In this document: in pieces, positions 34,538-42,817 of the stretch
Layout: the number at the start of each line of letters is the position of its first letter
How positions within the stretch are numbered: the stretch's first letter is position 1
From: JBQSUQ01 sp052384575
GTDB lineage: Bacteria; Pseudomonadota; Gammaproteobacteria; Enterobacterales; Pasteurellaceae
Reading direction: 5' to 3' (one strand)
NCBI GenBank assembly: GCA_052384575.1
Contig: JBQSUQ010000012.1
Length of the DNA: 64,000 nucleotides
The notes under the pieces: model-generated
Databases searched by the model: none
Seen by the model: only the letters and a program-made list of their open reading frames with translations
What the model was told of the DNA's origin: nothing
Position numbers and translations under genes: made by a program

Positions 34538-35030
34538 TTGGCGAGAAGAAAAGCTGAGTAAAAGTCATAAAAGAGAAGAATTTGATTGTGGTAACGCACA
34601 ACTCAATGACTTTCTTAGTAAATACGCTCGCCAATCTCACGAAAGAAGCACATCTAAAACCTATGTGGCAATTGATAATAATTCAGAGCAAATTTTAGGT
34701 TTTTATACGATTACGCTAAATTCAATTTCGCCCAAAACATTGCCTGATACTTTAGCAAAACGTTTAGGTTCTCATCAAATTCCTCTTTTTACCCTTGCTA
34801 GATTAGCTGTTTCTAAAAACGTTCAAGGCAATGGGGTAGGGGGGCAGCTTTTACTAAAAGCGGCTCAACGCTGTATGTTAGTCGCGGATCAGGTTGGCGG
34901 AATTGGGTTATTTATTGAAGCCAAAGATCAAAAAGTAGCAAGCTGGTACCAATCTTTTGGTGCTGTTCCTTTAATTGATAGACCTTTGTCGCTTATTTTG
35001 CCATTTAATACAATCAAATCTTTATTCTAA
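34527..35030 (+). CDS. GNAT-family toxin (TacT/AtaT-like acetyltransferase)
   Basis: This 167-residue GNAT acetyltransferase resembles toxins that acetylate aminoacyl-tRNAs and block translation. The acetyl-CoA loop appears as KNVQGNGVGGQLL (Q-x-x-G-x-G, about 93-105). The N-terminal FDCGNAQLNDFLSKYARQ is the usual TacT-like entry, and the later FIEAKDQKVASWYQSFGAVPL carries the conserved tyrosine. The toxin starts within the antitoxin gene. The 3' half contains a G6 run (34839-34844). The target tRNA is unknown. Confidence 0.87.
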   Translation: MNFNWREEKLSKSHKREEFDCGNAQLNDFLSKYARQSHERSTSKTYVAIDNNSEQILGFYTITLNSISPKTLPDTLAKRLGSHQIPLFTLARLAVSKNVQGNGVGGQLLLKAAQRCMLVADQVGGIGLFIEAKDQKVASWYQSFGAVPLIDRPLSLILPFNTIKSLF

Positions 35031-35041
35031 AAGGATCTCAA

Positions 35042-35704
35042 ATGAATTATCTCAACACTATTACTTTAACCGAGAAATTTAAGCAACTTCGTGAAACTAA
35101 AGCACTTTCGGATAATTTTTCTTTACGAATGCACCGCGCTTTGAGTTGGCTGAAAAAAGCAGAGAAAGAAGATGATTTGGATATGAAATTTATTTCGTTA
35201 TGGATTGCTTTTAACGCAGCCTATGCCAAAGAACTCGATGAACATTTTGGGGATCGTGTCAATTTCAATGAATTTCTGCTTCGTATTTGTGCTTTTGATG
35301 AAGATAAGACAGTGTACAATCTTGTTTGGCTGAAATTTTCTCAATCTATTCGCTTGTGGATTAACAATAAATTTGTATTCCAGCCTTTTTGGGATTTTCA
35401 TAACCAAAAAATAACGGAAAAACAATATTTAATCGAAGAAATGAAAGAGCGTGAGCGCTTCTTGTCTGCTTTAGAAGCTCAAAAAACAGAGCGAATTTTG
35501 GATGTAATGTTTGGTCGTTTATACACTCTACGCAATCAAATTATACATGGTGGAGCTACTTATCAAAGCCGAGTTAATCGTGAACAGCTGCGAGACGGTT
35601 GCAATATTTTGTCGTTATTAATTCCCGCAATGTTGAATATTATGTTGCAACATCATGCTGAAATTGATTGGGGCAAGCCATTTTATCCAGTAGTGAATAA
35701 CTAG
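35042..35704 (+). CDS. HEPN-domain protein (R-x4-H)
   Basis: This 220-residue, mostly helical protein has the HEPN motif R-x4-H in LRNQIIHGG (Arg164 to His169), the composite active site of many HEPN RNases. The rest includes helices around WIAFNAAYAKELDEHFG (about 54-70) and DGCNILSLLIPAMLNIML, like the apical HEPN families. It starts 11 bases after the toxin gene with AAGGAT before it, so it is likely part of the same transcript. Whether it is an RNase, a third toxin-antitoxin component or a separate defence protein is open. Confidence 0.75.
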   Translation: MNYLNTITLTEKFKQLRETKALSDNFSLRMHRALSWLKKAEKEDDLDMKFISLWIAFNAAYAKELDEHFGDRVNFNEFLLRICAFDEDKTVYNLVWLKFSQSIRLWINNKFVFQPFWDFHNQKITEKQYLIEEMKERERFLSALEAQKTERILDVMFGRLYTLRNQIIHGGATYQSRVNREQLRDGCNILSLLIPAMLNIMLQHHAEIDWGKPFYPVVNN

Positions 35705-35780
35705 TTCATCATATTTATACCAATCTAAATCTATGCTAAAATACGCCGATTTTTTTATTAGCAAAATGACAGGTTAATTG

Positions 35781-36863
35781 ATGAAAGCCAGTATTATTAC
35801 GAAATTAGACAGTTTGAAGGAGCGTCACGAGGAGCTGGAAGCCTTGTTGGGTGATGCTTCGGTGATTAGTGATCAAGATAAATTTCGCGCTTACTCAAAG
35901 GAATATTCCCAATTAGAAGATGTGGTGAAAGCCTTTGCACGTTGGACGCAGCTTAATTCTAATATCGAAGAAGCTGAAATGTTGCTTGATGATCCTGATA
36001 TGAAAGAAATGGCGCAACTTGAAATTGAAGAATGTAAAGCGGAAATCGAGCAAGTTGAGCAACAATTACAAATCTTATTGCTGCCGAAAGATCCAAATGA
36101 TGAATATAACGCGTATTTAGAGGTGCGTGCGGGAACGGGTGGTGATGAAGCTGGGATTTTTGCGGGCGATTTATATCGTATGTATAGCCGTTATGCAGAA
36201 AGTAAAGGCTGGCGAGTAGAAACCTTGAGTGCCAATGAAAGTGAGCAAGGTGGATATAAAGAAATCATTGTTAAAATTTCGGGCGAAGCAGTGTATGGTC
36301 GTTTGAAATTTGAATCTGGCGGTCATCGTGTACAACGCGTGCCAAAAACTGAGTCGCAAGGGCGTGTGCATACTTCGGCTTGTACTGTTGCAGTTATGCC
36401 TGAATTGCCAGAAAGTGAATTGCCAGAAATTAATCCATCAGATTTGCGTATTGATACTTACCGTTCATCAGGTGCAGGTGGTCAGCACGTAAATACAACG
36501 GATTCTGCGGTGCGTATTACCCATATTCCAACGGGGATTGTGGTGGAATGTCAGGACGAGCGTTCACAGCATAAAAATAAAGCCAAGGCGTTATCTGTAT
36601 TGGCTTCGCGTATTGTTCAAGTTGAGCAGGAACGTCAAGCTGCTGAGCAAGCGGATACAAGACGTAATTTATTGGGGTCGGGCGACCGTTCTGATAAAAT
36701 CCGTACTTACAACTACAAAGAAAACCGCGTCAATGATCACCGCATTAACTTAACACTTTATTCCTTACCTGCCATTATGGATGGGAATTTAGATGAGCTG
36801 ATTCAGCCGATTGTGACAGAATATCAAGCTGATCAATTGGCTGCACTGTCAGAAAATAGTTAA
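35781..36863 (+). CDS. prfA: Peptide chain release factor 1
   Basis: RF1 recognises UAA and UAG stop codons and releases the peptide. The 360-residue protein has the GGQ motif in GAGGQHVN near 233 and the codon-recognition P-x-T as PKT in RVPKTESQGR. The ATG at 35781 follows a TTG that is three bases earlier; the ATG start gives the standard family length. It ends at a terminator before the RDD gene. It marks the return of core genes after the island. Confidence 0.97.
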   Translation: MKASIITKLDSLKERHEELEALLGDASVISDQDKFRAYSKEYSQLEDVVKAFARWTQLNSNIEEAEMLLDDPDMKEMAQLEIEECKAEIEQVEQQLQILLLPKDPNDEYNAYLEVRAGTGGDEAGIFAGDLYRMYSRYAESKGWRVETLSANESEQGGYKEIIVKISGEAVYGRLKFESGGHRVQRVPKTESQGRVHTSACTVAVMPELPESELPEINPSDLRIDTYRSSGAGGQHVNTTDSAVRITHIPTGIVVECQDERSQHKNKAKALSVLASRIVQVEQERQAAEQADTRRNLLGSGDRSDKIRTYNYKENRVNDHRINLTLYSLPAIMDGNLDELIQPIVTEYQADQLAALSENS

Positions 36864-36877
36864 GTTGAAATATCCAG

Positions 36878-36903
36878 AGGACAGGCATTATTCCTGTCCT
36901 TTT
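36878..36903 (+). terminator. Terminator after prfA
   Basis: An 8-bp stem (36878-36885 with 36893-36900) is followed by TTT. Readthrough or a separate start must serve the next genes. Confidence 0.75.
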
Positions 36904-36917
36904 GGTTAATAAAGGAT

Positions 36918-37469
36918 ATGGCAGCAATGCTGGTAGAAAATCCCAAAACAAGAAAGAAACAATCTAAGAATACCATTGAATTTAATAGTAATATTCATAG
37001 GCTAAAACAGGATGATGTTGCACCACAAGTGAGATATCGAACAGCCACTTTTTTTGAACGTTTATCAGCGGTGTTACTCAATCTTTTCTTTTTATTTCTA
37101 TTTGTTCATCTTTTTAAGATCTTTATCCCTATTGCGCGAGCAGGATTTATCGCCTTTCTGTGTTATGTGTTATTTCAATTAATTTTGATGAAAATATGGG
37201 GACAAACTTTAGGTAAAAAAATGATGAAAATTCATGTGAGTCTCCGAAATTCAGAGGATAAATTGTCCTTTGGTAATTATATTTGGCGAGAAATCAAAGC
37301 TTTTTATCTGTTGGTTGCCTATCTCACCTCCGCCCTTTTCTATATGGTGTTATTTTTCAAGTTTATTTTTAAATTGATTGATTTATTACGTGGTAGAGAA
37401 AGTGTGGATTTAAGTGCATATCTGGATACGGATGATGTGATTGTTTTAAAAGAGATTAAAATTAAATGA
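36918..37469 (+). CDS. RDD-family membrane protein
   Basis: This 183-residue protein has a basic N-terminus and then an RDD domain (about 45-170) with three hydrophobic segments (about 56-76, 80-100 and 126-155). The conserved GQTLGKKMMKIHV lies near 96-108. RDD proteins are small integral membrane proteins; some are implicated in sodium or solute transport, but the role here is unknown. It lies between prfA and prmC and overlaps prmC by 4 bases. Confidence 0.82.
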   Translation: MAAMLVENPKTRKKQSKNTIEFNSNIHRLKQDDVAPQVRYRTATFFERLSAVLLNLFFLFLFVHLFKIFIPIARAGFIAFLCYVLFQLILMKIWGQTLGKKMMKIHVSLRNSEDKLSFGNYIWREIKAFYLLVAYLTSALFYMVLFFKFIFKLIDLLRGRESVDLSAYLDTDDVIVLKEIKIK

Positions 37470-38350
37470 ACTATCAACAATGGCTCGCTCATGCCAAACA
37501 ATTTTTATTAGAAAATCTGAAAAATGATCCTTATTTGAATGCGAAATTGGATGCCACTTTGTTATTGCAATTTGTGACTAAAAAATCTCAATCTCAGATT
37601 ATGGCTTTTGCTGAAACAGTGTTGGAAGAAAAAACGTTGCAAAATTTGACCGCACTTTTACAACGTCGCAGCCAAGGCGAGCCGATGGCATATATTTTAG
37701 GTGAGACGGAATTTTGGTCATTAAATTTAAAAGTGTCTCCTGATACGCTAATTCCTCGTCCTGATACAGAAATACTTGTGGAGCAGGCTTTAGGTGTAAT
37801 AAAACTTCGTCAAAATTCACCGCACTTTGATGGTGAAATCAAATTGTTAGATCTGGGGACGGGAACTGGTGCTATTGCTTTAGCCATTGCGGCTGAGATG
37901 AAAAAGTGCGGTGTAAAATGTAAGATTTTTGGTGTGGATTTGATTGCTGGTGCTGTTGAATTGGCTAAACAAAATGCACAACGAAATCAATTAGATGAAG
38001 TGACCTTTTTGCAAAGTTCATGGTTTGAGAATGTGAAGGGAAAATTTGATGTCATCGTCAGTAATCCGCCTTATATTGCCCCGCAAGATAGCCATTTACA
38101 ACAAGGCGATGTGCGTTTTGAACCATTAAGCGCTTTGATTGCCGATGAGCAAGGCTATGCGGATTTGCGTCATATCATTGCGCAAGCACCTAATTATTTG
38201 AAACCTGAAGGTTGGTTATTACTTGAACATGGTTGGCAGCAAGGGGAAAAAGTGCGGTCCTTTTTTTCACAGAATTTATGGGAAAAGGTTGCAACAGCAA
38301 AAGATTATGGCGACAATGAGCGAGTAACTCTAGCAAAATTAGCAGTATGA
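37466..38350 (+). CDS. prmC: Release factor glutamine methyltransferase
   Basis: PrmC methylates the glutamine of the GGQ motif in release factors RF1 and RF2. The SAM-binding LDLGTGTGAIALAIA (about 128-142) and the amino-methyltransferase NPPYIAPQD motif (about 199-207) are clear, in a 294-residue protein of normal length. It sits two genes after prfA, its substrate's gene, and overlaps its neighbours by 4 bases on each side. Uptake sequences inside it encode TALL-like and CGV-like peptides. Confidence 0.95.
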   Translation: MNYQQWLAHAKQFLLENLKNDPYLNAKLDATLLLQFVTKKSQSQIMAFAETVLEEKTLQNLTALLQRRSQGEPMAYILGETEFWSLNLKVSPDTLIPRPDTEILVEQALGVIKLRQNSPHFDGEIKLLDLGTGTGAIALAIAAEMKKCGVKCKIFGVDLIAGAVELAKQNAQRNQLDEVTFLQSSWFENVKGKFDVIVSNPPYIAPQDSHLQQGDVRFEPLSALIADEQGYADLRHIIAQAPNYLKPEGWLLLEHGWQQGEKVRSFFSQNLWEKVATAKDYGDNERVTLAKLAV

Positions 38351-39165
38351 AAGAATATAATAAACAAGCGCTATATATTGAATTAGAAGCCTTTTATTTG
38401 CTGACGGGCTTTGATGATGGAAAAGAATTAGGCAAGATTAGAAGGGCGATGGGGACTCTTGTTCGTCGTGCGCGTAAAGCCATTCCTGAAGATGATGATG
38501 TGAAAGTAAAAGTCCATAAATTATTGCAATTAATGTATGGTGACTGGGGATTTGGTTGCGATCCAGAAGGTTATTTTTACTCGCAAAATCTGTATTTAAA
38601 CTATGTCTTGCGCGAGAAAAAAGGCATGCCAGTGAGTTTGGGTAGCATTTTATTATATTTAGCAGACAAATTAGATTTGCCTATTTTTCCTGTGATGTTC
38701 CCAACACAATTGATTTTGCGTGTTGATGTGGATAGTGAAACTGCATTTATCGATCCTTGGAATGGGCAATATATTTCACAAGAAAAATTGCAGAAATTAT
38801 ATGAAGGTGCTATGGGGTTTGGCGTTGAGTTGAGTACAGAGGAACTTGATATTGCGCCTTCAAGAGATTTAATTGAACGCTTTGCACAGGTCGCAAAAAA
38901 TTGTTTAATTCGAGAGGAATTAAATTCGCAAGCATTTAAATATATTGAACGACGTTTAACCATGTCCAAATGGAGGGGGGAGCCAGATGATCCTTATGAA
39001 CGTCGTGATCGTGGCTTGGTTTTAGCACAAATGGGTGCTTATCATGCTGCAATAGATGATTTGCAATATTTTGTGGATAAATGCCCAGAAGATCCCACCG
39101 CTTTTCTGTTGTTATCTCAGCTACCTGAGATGAAGAAAGAATTAGAGAAAGATTTGTTACATTAA
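38347..39165 (+). CDS. SirB1-like protein with transglutaminase-like and TPR regions
   Basis: This 272-residue protein belongs to the SirB1 family, usually found downstream of prmC. An N-terminal transglutaminase-like core (about 50-160, with GMPVSLGSILLYLADKL and later LILRVDVDSE) is followed by a TPR-like helical region (about 210-260: YERRDRGLVLAQMGAYHAAI). The exact role is unknown. It overlaps prmC by 4 bases and lies 36 bases before kdsA. Confidence 0.85.
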   Translation: MKEYNKQALYIELEAFYLLTGFDDGKELGKIRRAMGTLVRRARKAIPEDDDVKVKVHKLLQLMYGDWGFGCDPEGYFYSQNLYLNYVLREKKGMPVSLGSILLYLADKLDLPIFPVMFPTQLILRVDVDSETAFIDPWNGQYISQEKLQKLYEGAMGFGVELSTEELDIAPSRDLIERFAQVAKNCLIREELNSQAFKYIERRLTMSKWRGEPDDPYERRDRGLVLAQMGAYHAAIDDLQYFVDKCPEDPTAFLLLSQLPEMKKELEKDLLH

Positions 39166-39201
39166 ACTATCGTGAGAACGATGATTAAAGAGGAAAAAAC
39201 A

Positions 39202-40053
39202 ATGAACAAAGTAATTAATATTGGAAATATTGCTGTTGCTAACGACAAGCCATTTGTATTGTTTGGTGGTATGAATGTGTTAGAAAGTCGTGATATGGCA
39301 ATGGCCGTCTGTGAAAAATATGTCGAAGTGACGCAAAAATTGGGCGTACCTTATGTGTTCAAAGCCTCATTTGACAAAGCTAATCGTTCTTCGATCCATT
39401 CTTATCGTGGTCCAGGAATGGAACAAGGATTAAAAATTTTTCAAGAACTCAAAGACACTTTTGGAGTGAAAATTATTACCGATGTGCATGAAATCTATCA
39501 ATGTCAGCCAGTGGCAGAAGTGGTTGATGTGATTCAATTACCTGCTTTTTTAGCACGTCAAACCGATTTAGTGGAAGCGATGGCGCGTACTGGTGCTGTG
39601 ATTAACGTGAAAAAACCACAATTCTTAAGTCCGGGGCAAATGGGCAATATCGTTGAAAAAATTGAAGAATGTGGCAACGACAAAGTGATTTTATGTGATC
39701 GTGGTACGAACTTTGGTTATGATAACTTAATCGTTGATATGCTTGGTTTTAGCGTGATGAAGCAAGTGTCCAAAGGTTGTCCTGTGATTTTTGATGTCAC
39801 CCATTCTTTACAATGCCGCGATCCGTTTGGTGCAGCTTCTGGTGGTCGTCGTGCTCAAGTGACAGAACTTGCGCGAGCGGGTATGGCTGTTGGTTTGGCT
39901 GGATTATTCCTTGAAGCTCATCCAGATCCAAATAACGCGAAATGTGATGGCCCATCAGCGTTACCACTTTCAGCGCTTGAAGGTTTTGTGAGCCAAATAA
40001 AAGCTGTAGATGATTTAGTGAAATCTTTTCCTGAATTAGATACTTCAAAATAA
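39202..40053 (+). CDS. kdsA: 3-deoxy-D-manno-octulosonate-8-phosphate synthase
   Basis: KdsA condenses phosphoenolpyruvate with arabinose-5-phosphate, making the Kdo of lipooligosaccharide. The 283-residue protein carries the conserved phosphate- and PEP-binding sequences FKASFDKANRSSIHSYRGPG and IFDVTHSLQCRDPFGAASGG. I use the ATG at 39202; an earlier ATG adds ten residues that the family lacks. It ends in a strong terminator. Confidence 0.96.
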   Translation: MNKVINIGNIAVANDKPFVLFGGMNVLESRDMAMAVCEKYVEVTQKLGVPYVFKASFDKANRSSIHSYRGPGMEQGLKIFQELKDTFGVKIITDVHEIYQCQPVAEVVDVIQLPAFLARQTDLVEAMARTGAVINVKKPQFLSPGQMGNIVEKIEECGNDKVILCDRGTNFGYDNLIVDMLGFSVMKQVSKGCPVIFDVTHSLQCRDPFGAASGGRRAQVTELARAGMAVGLAGLFLEAHPDPNNAKCDGPSALPLSALEGFVSQIKAVDDLVKSFPELDTSK

Positions 40054-40059
40054 GCAAAG

Positions 40060-40088
40060 AGGGAAGATATTATCTTCCCTTTATTTTT
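40060..40088 (+). terminator. Terminator after kdsA
   Basis: Inverse arms AGGGAAGATA and TATCTTCCCT (40060-40080) are followed by a T-rich run. Confidence 0.85.
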
Positions 40089-40121
40089 AAGTGCGGTGCA
40101 TTTTTTTCGTTTTTTATGCAT

Positions 40122-40194
40122 AAAAAAATGCCGCTTGTTGTGGGGGAAAGCGGCATGAAATGTTGGAGTGATTATCTATTATTGTTTTGGAATG
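40122..40194 (-). ncRNA. hrrF: Probable Fur-repressed small RNA (HrrF-like)
   Basis: A free-standing transcript of about 73 bases is predicted on the minus strand. It starts about 6 bases after a -10 element and ends at a 9-bp hairpin (40128-40136 with 40148-40156, loop with five consecutive C on the RNA) followed by a U-run. The promoter contains a Fur-box-like sequence. Haemophilus has a RyhB-like Fur-controlled small RNA, HrrF; the size and control match, but I name it from memory and without a sequence match. Confidence 0.65.
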
Positions 40195-40195
40195 A

Positions 40196-40228
40196 GCTAA
40201 TGATAGTTATTCTCAATAACAAAGTCAA
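40196..40228 (-). promoter_or_regulatory. Promoter with Fur box for the small RNA
   Basis: On the minus strand TTGACT (40223-40228) and TATCAT (40200-40205) are separated by exactly 17 bases. The plus-strand sequence TGATAGT-T-ATTCTCA (about 40201-40215) is close to the Fur 7-1-7 consensus TGATAAT-N-ATTATCA and overlaps the promoter spacer. A second AT-rich near match lies at about 40238-40252. Iron repression through Fur is inferred. Confidence 0.65.
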
Positions 40229-40259
40229 GTAATAAATAAGAATTATTCTCAAATAATTT

Positions 40260-40976
40260 TTATTTTACCCAAGAAACCGCCTGCGTTAAGGAAAGTGCGG
40301 TGGGAATTCCGTTAGAAATTTCAAATTCTCCGGCATAAGCAAGGGCTTCTACGCCTTGTTTCACAGCCTCTTTTAATAAGCGATCGTACTCAGGATCAAT
40401 GTATTCTGCGATTTTGAAGCAATCAAATCCATTATGTAATCCGGCAAAAAGCACGACAGCACGATGACCTTGCTTTTTCATCGCCAATAATTCACGCACG
40501 TGTTTTTGTCCTCTGGTTGTAACTGCATCAGGAAACATACCAATATTGTTTTTTACTAAGGTGATGGATTTTACTTCCACATAGCAATCAGGCAGACCAT
40601 CACCTTTGAGTAAAAAATCAATTCGACTGTTTTCTTCGCCATATTTTACTTCTGGAAAAATGTGATCGTACATAGCCAGTTCTTTGATTTGTTTATTTTG
40701 CAGAGCTTCATAAACTAATTGGTTAGAACGGTGGGTGTTAATACAAACCAATTGACCATTCGCCAACTGTGTTAATTCCCACGAATGAGGATATTTGCGG
40801 GTTTCACTGCCTGAATCGGAATACCAAATTGTATCGCCTTTTTCACCACAGCCTGTCATTGCGCCAGTATTGGCACAATGAATCGTTAAGGTTTCGCCAT
40901 TATTGAGTTCAATATCTGTTAAAAAGCGTTTATAGCGGCGAATAAGTTTTGCAGATTGCATTGCAGGCAGTTGCAT
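40260..40976 (-). CDS. sfsA: Sugar fermentation stimulation protein SfsA
   Basis: This 238-residue protein belongs to the SfsA family, with an N-terminal OB-like DNA-binding fold and a C-terminal nuclease-like domain. Conserved stretches are CANTGAMTGC near 36 and RIDFLLKG (nuclease-like, with EVKSITLV next). In E. coli it was linked to maltose metabolism, but the molecular role is unsettled. It ends just before the promoter of the minus-strand small RNA. The start at 40976 is standard. Confidence 0.9.
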   Translation of the reverse strand: MQLPAMQSAKLIRRYKRFLTDIELNNGETLTIHCANTGAMTGCGEKGDTIWYSDSGSETRKYPHSWELTQLANGQLVCINTHRSNQLVYEALQNKQIKELAMYDHIFPEVKYGEENSRIDFLLKGDGLPDCYVEVKSITLVKNNIGMFPDAVTTRGQKHVRELLAMKKQGHRAVVLFAGLHNGFDCFKIAEYIDPEYDRLLKEAVKQGVEALAYAGEFEISNGIPTALSLTQAVSWVK

Positions 40977-41061
40977 GATTTTTCCTTGTTAAGCTAAAAA
41001 GTTGCTGTGCATTGTAATGATTTCTGTTATTCTCGCAAGCGTTTTAATTTGAGGTAAAGTT

Positions 41062-41334
41062 ATGTTATGTGCAATTTATAAAAGTAAGAAAAAAGAGGGA
41101 ATGTATTTGTACGTTGCCAAGCGAGATCAATTTGATATGGTGCCACAGGTTTTGCGCGAGCTTTTTGGGACGCCCATTTTTGTAATGCTGTTTAATTTGA
41201 AAGGTCAGAAAGCATTACGTCAAGCGGATAATGAAGAAGTTATGCAAAAAATTGAACAACAAGGTTTTTATTTGCAAATGCCTCAACAGGAAGAAAATCT
41301 GTTGGAACTTCATAAAAAAAGTGCGGTGAAATAA
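41062..41334 (+). CDS. ycgL: YcgL-family protein
   Basis: This small 90-residue protein has the YcgL domain (about 2-85; MLCAIYKSKKKEGMYLYV at the start). The family fold is known but its function is unclear. The start has GAGGT 9 bases before it. The last codons (KKSAVK) lie inside one arm of an uptake-sequence terminator, so the coding end and terminator are merged. Confidence 0.88.
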   Translation: MLCAIYKSKKKEGMYLYVAKRDQFDMVPQVLRELFGTPIFVMLFNLKGQKALRQADNEEVMQKIEQQGFYLQMPQQEENLLELHKKSAVK

Positions 41335-41347
41335 ACCGCACTTTTTT
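41315..41347 (+). terminator. Uptake-sequence terminator overlapping the end of ycgL
   Basis: A 13-bp stem (41315-41327 with 41335-41347) is made from two opposed uptake sequences. The stop codon of ycgL lies in the loop. T residues follow, and it can also serve convergent tyrP. Confidence 0.85.
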
Positions 41348-41363
41348 GTTCTGAAAAGATAGA

Positions 41364-42575
41364 TTATCCAGCTACTGTTGGTAAATAGCCTGCCTCAATT
41401 AAGAATGGAATAATCATAATAATAATGCCTAATAACAAACCAATAATCAGCGCAGCATTGCCTCCGACAACACGATATGGCAGATTTGGGTGTTGTTGAC
41501 GTGCACGCCAAGCTAATCCTACCGGTAAAATTAATAGATAGAATGCACAAATTAAACCCGCATAACCTAAAGCGGCAATAAAGCCATTTGGATAGAATAA
41601 CGCAAATGCCAATGGCGGCGTAAATGCGGCGATACTTAATGTTAAGCGGTTTGCAGGAAGATTAAAGCGTTTGAATAAATCGCCTAAACCTTCAAATACT
41701 CCCAACATAACACCTAGGAAAGAAGTAATGAGTGCTAAAGATGAGAAAATGCGTACTACTTCGCCTAATAGATTGCTACCAGTAATTTGACGTGTGGCAT
41801 TCACTAATCCGTTTAAAGTTGGATCAGCTTTCAAAATGTTCATAAATTCATTTTGGCTTAGTACGCCATGAGTGGCTAGTTGCCACAATAAATAGGCACA
41901 TAATGGAATAGCAGTACCAATAAATACGGCACGACGGAAGCGTTTTACATCACCATCTAAGTAACTATTAATGGTACCCATTACAATATGGAAACCATAA
42001 GAGGTGAAGAAAATTGGGGTTGCTGAAATAACGAAAGCGTAATCTAAGGGTAATGCCAATAGATTTTCAAATGCCACTTTCGGTAACATCATTAATAATA
42101 CAAAGGCAAAAGCAATGAGTTTCCCCATAAATAGTAGGCGAGTAATGCCATCCACCCCTTTAGTGCCAACTACAACGAAGGTGCCTAATACCGCAGTAAA
42201 TAAAATAATGGCGATTTTGGATGTGTTGTCGCCTAAATCTGGCAGTAAACCAGAAAGCAATGAACCACCTCCCGTAATATAGGCAGCAGAGAGTGCATAT
42301 AACAACACTAATAAGCTAATGGTAGAAAGGGCGCGACCAAATAAGCCAAAATATTGTTCGGCTAAGGTGGCGACACCATCGTCTTTTTGTTTTGCTGTTT
42401 GATAAACTTCAACAAATAATAGTCCTGTATAGGCTAAAACAAGCCATAATCCCACTAAAAGTAATAAGGTAAAACCGAAGCCCATGCCGGCCGATGTGAG
42501 TGGCATTGCTAACATTCCCGCACCGATGGTTGTGCCAGCAATGATTAAAGCACTACCTAACGTTTTATTTTTCAT
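41364..42575 (-). CDS. tyrP: Tyrosine-specific permease (HAAAP family)
   Basis: This inner-membrane amino-acid/proton symporter has 403 residues and eleven predicted helices. The N-terminus KNKTLGSALIIAGTTIGAGM and LAMPL are near-identical to E. coli TyrP, as is PPLAFALFYPNGFIAALGYAG near 315. Tyrosine preference is by similarity; the related Mtr and TnaB carry tryptophan. It has a GGAG ribosome site 8 bases before the ATG and converges on ycgL. Confidence 0.9.
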   Translation of the reverse strand: MKNKTLGSALIIAGTTIGAGMLAMPLTSAGMGFGFTLLLLVGLWLVLAYTGLLFVEVYQTAKQKDDGVATLAEQYFGLFGRALSTISLLVLLYALSAAYITGGGSLLSGLLPDLGDNTSKIAIILFTAVLGTFVVVGTKGVDGITRLLFMGKLIAFAFVLLMMLPKVAFENLLALPLDYAFVISATPIFFTSYGFHIVMGTINSYLDGDVKRFRRAVFIGTAIPLCAYLLWQLATHGVLSQNEFMNILKADPTLNGLVNATRQITGSNLLGEVVRIFSSLALITSFLGVMLGVFEGLGDLFKRFNLPANRLTLSIAAFTPPLAFALFYPNGFIAALGYAGLICAFYLLILPVGLAWRARQQHPNLPYRVVGGNAALIIGLLLGIIIMIIPFLIEAGYLPTVAG

Positions 42576-42767
42576 TAAAGGCTCCTTAAGTATAAAATCG
42601 ATAAAAAAAGAGTTACCATTTTAGCGATAAGTTTTGTAATTGTAATTAAAAAAGAGTGATTTTTTCTGATATTGAGGATAAAACTGAGGAAAATTTAAAA
42701 TAATATACTAAACCGCGGTGTAATTTTTATAAATTTTAATTGAGACCTTAGTTTTGTATTTAATCGA

Positions 42768-42800
42768 TAAAATAAAACGCTTAGCTTTAGCTAAGCGTTT
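42768..42800 (-). terminator. Terminator after ulaD
   Basis: A perfect 11-bp stem (42775-42785 with 42790-42800) with a TTTA loop is followed on the minus strand by a TTTTATTTT run. Confidence 0.88.
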
Positions 42801-42817
42801 GGTAAAAATTGGTCTGA

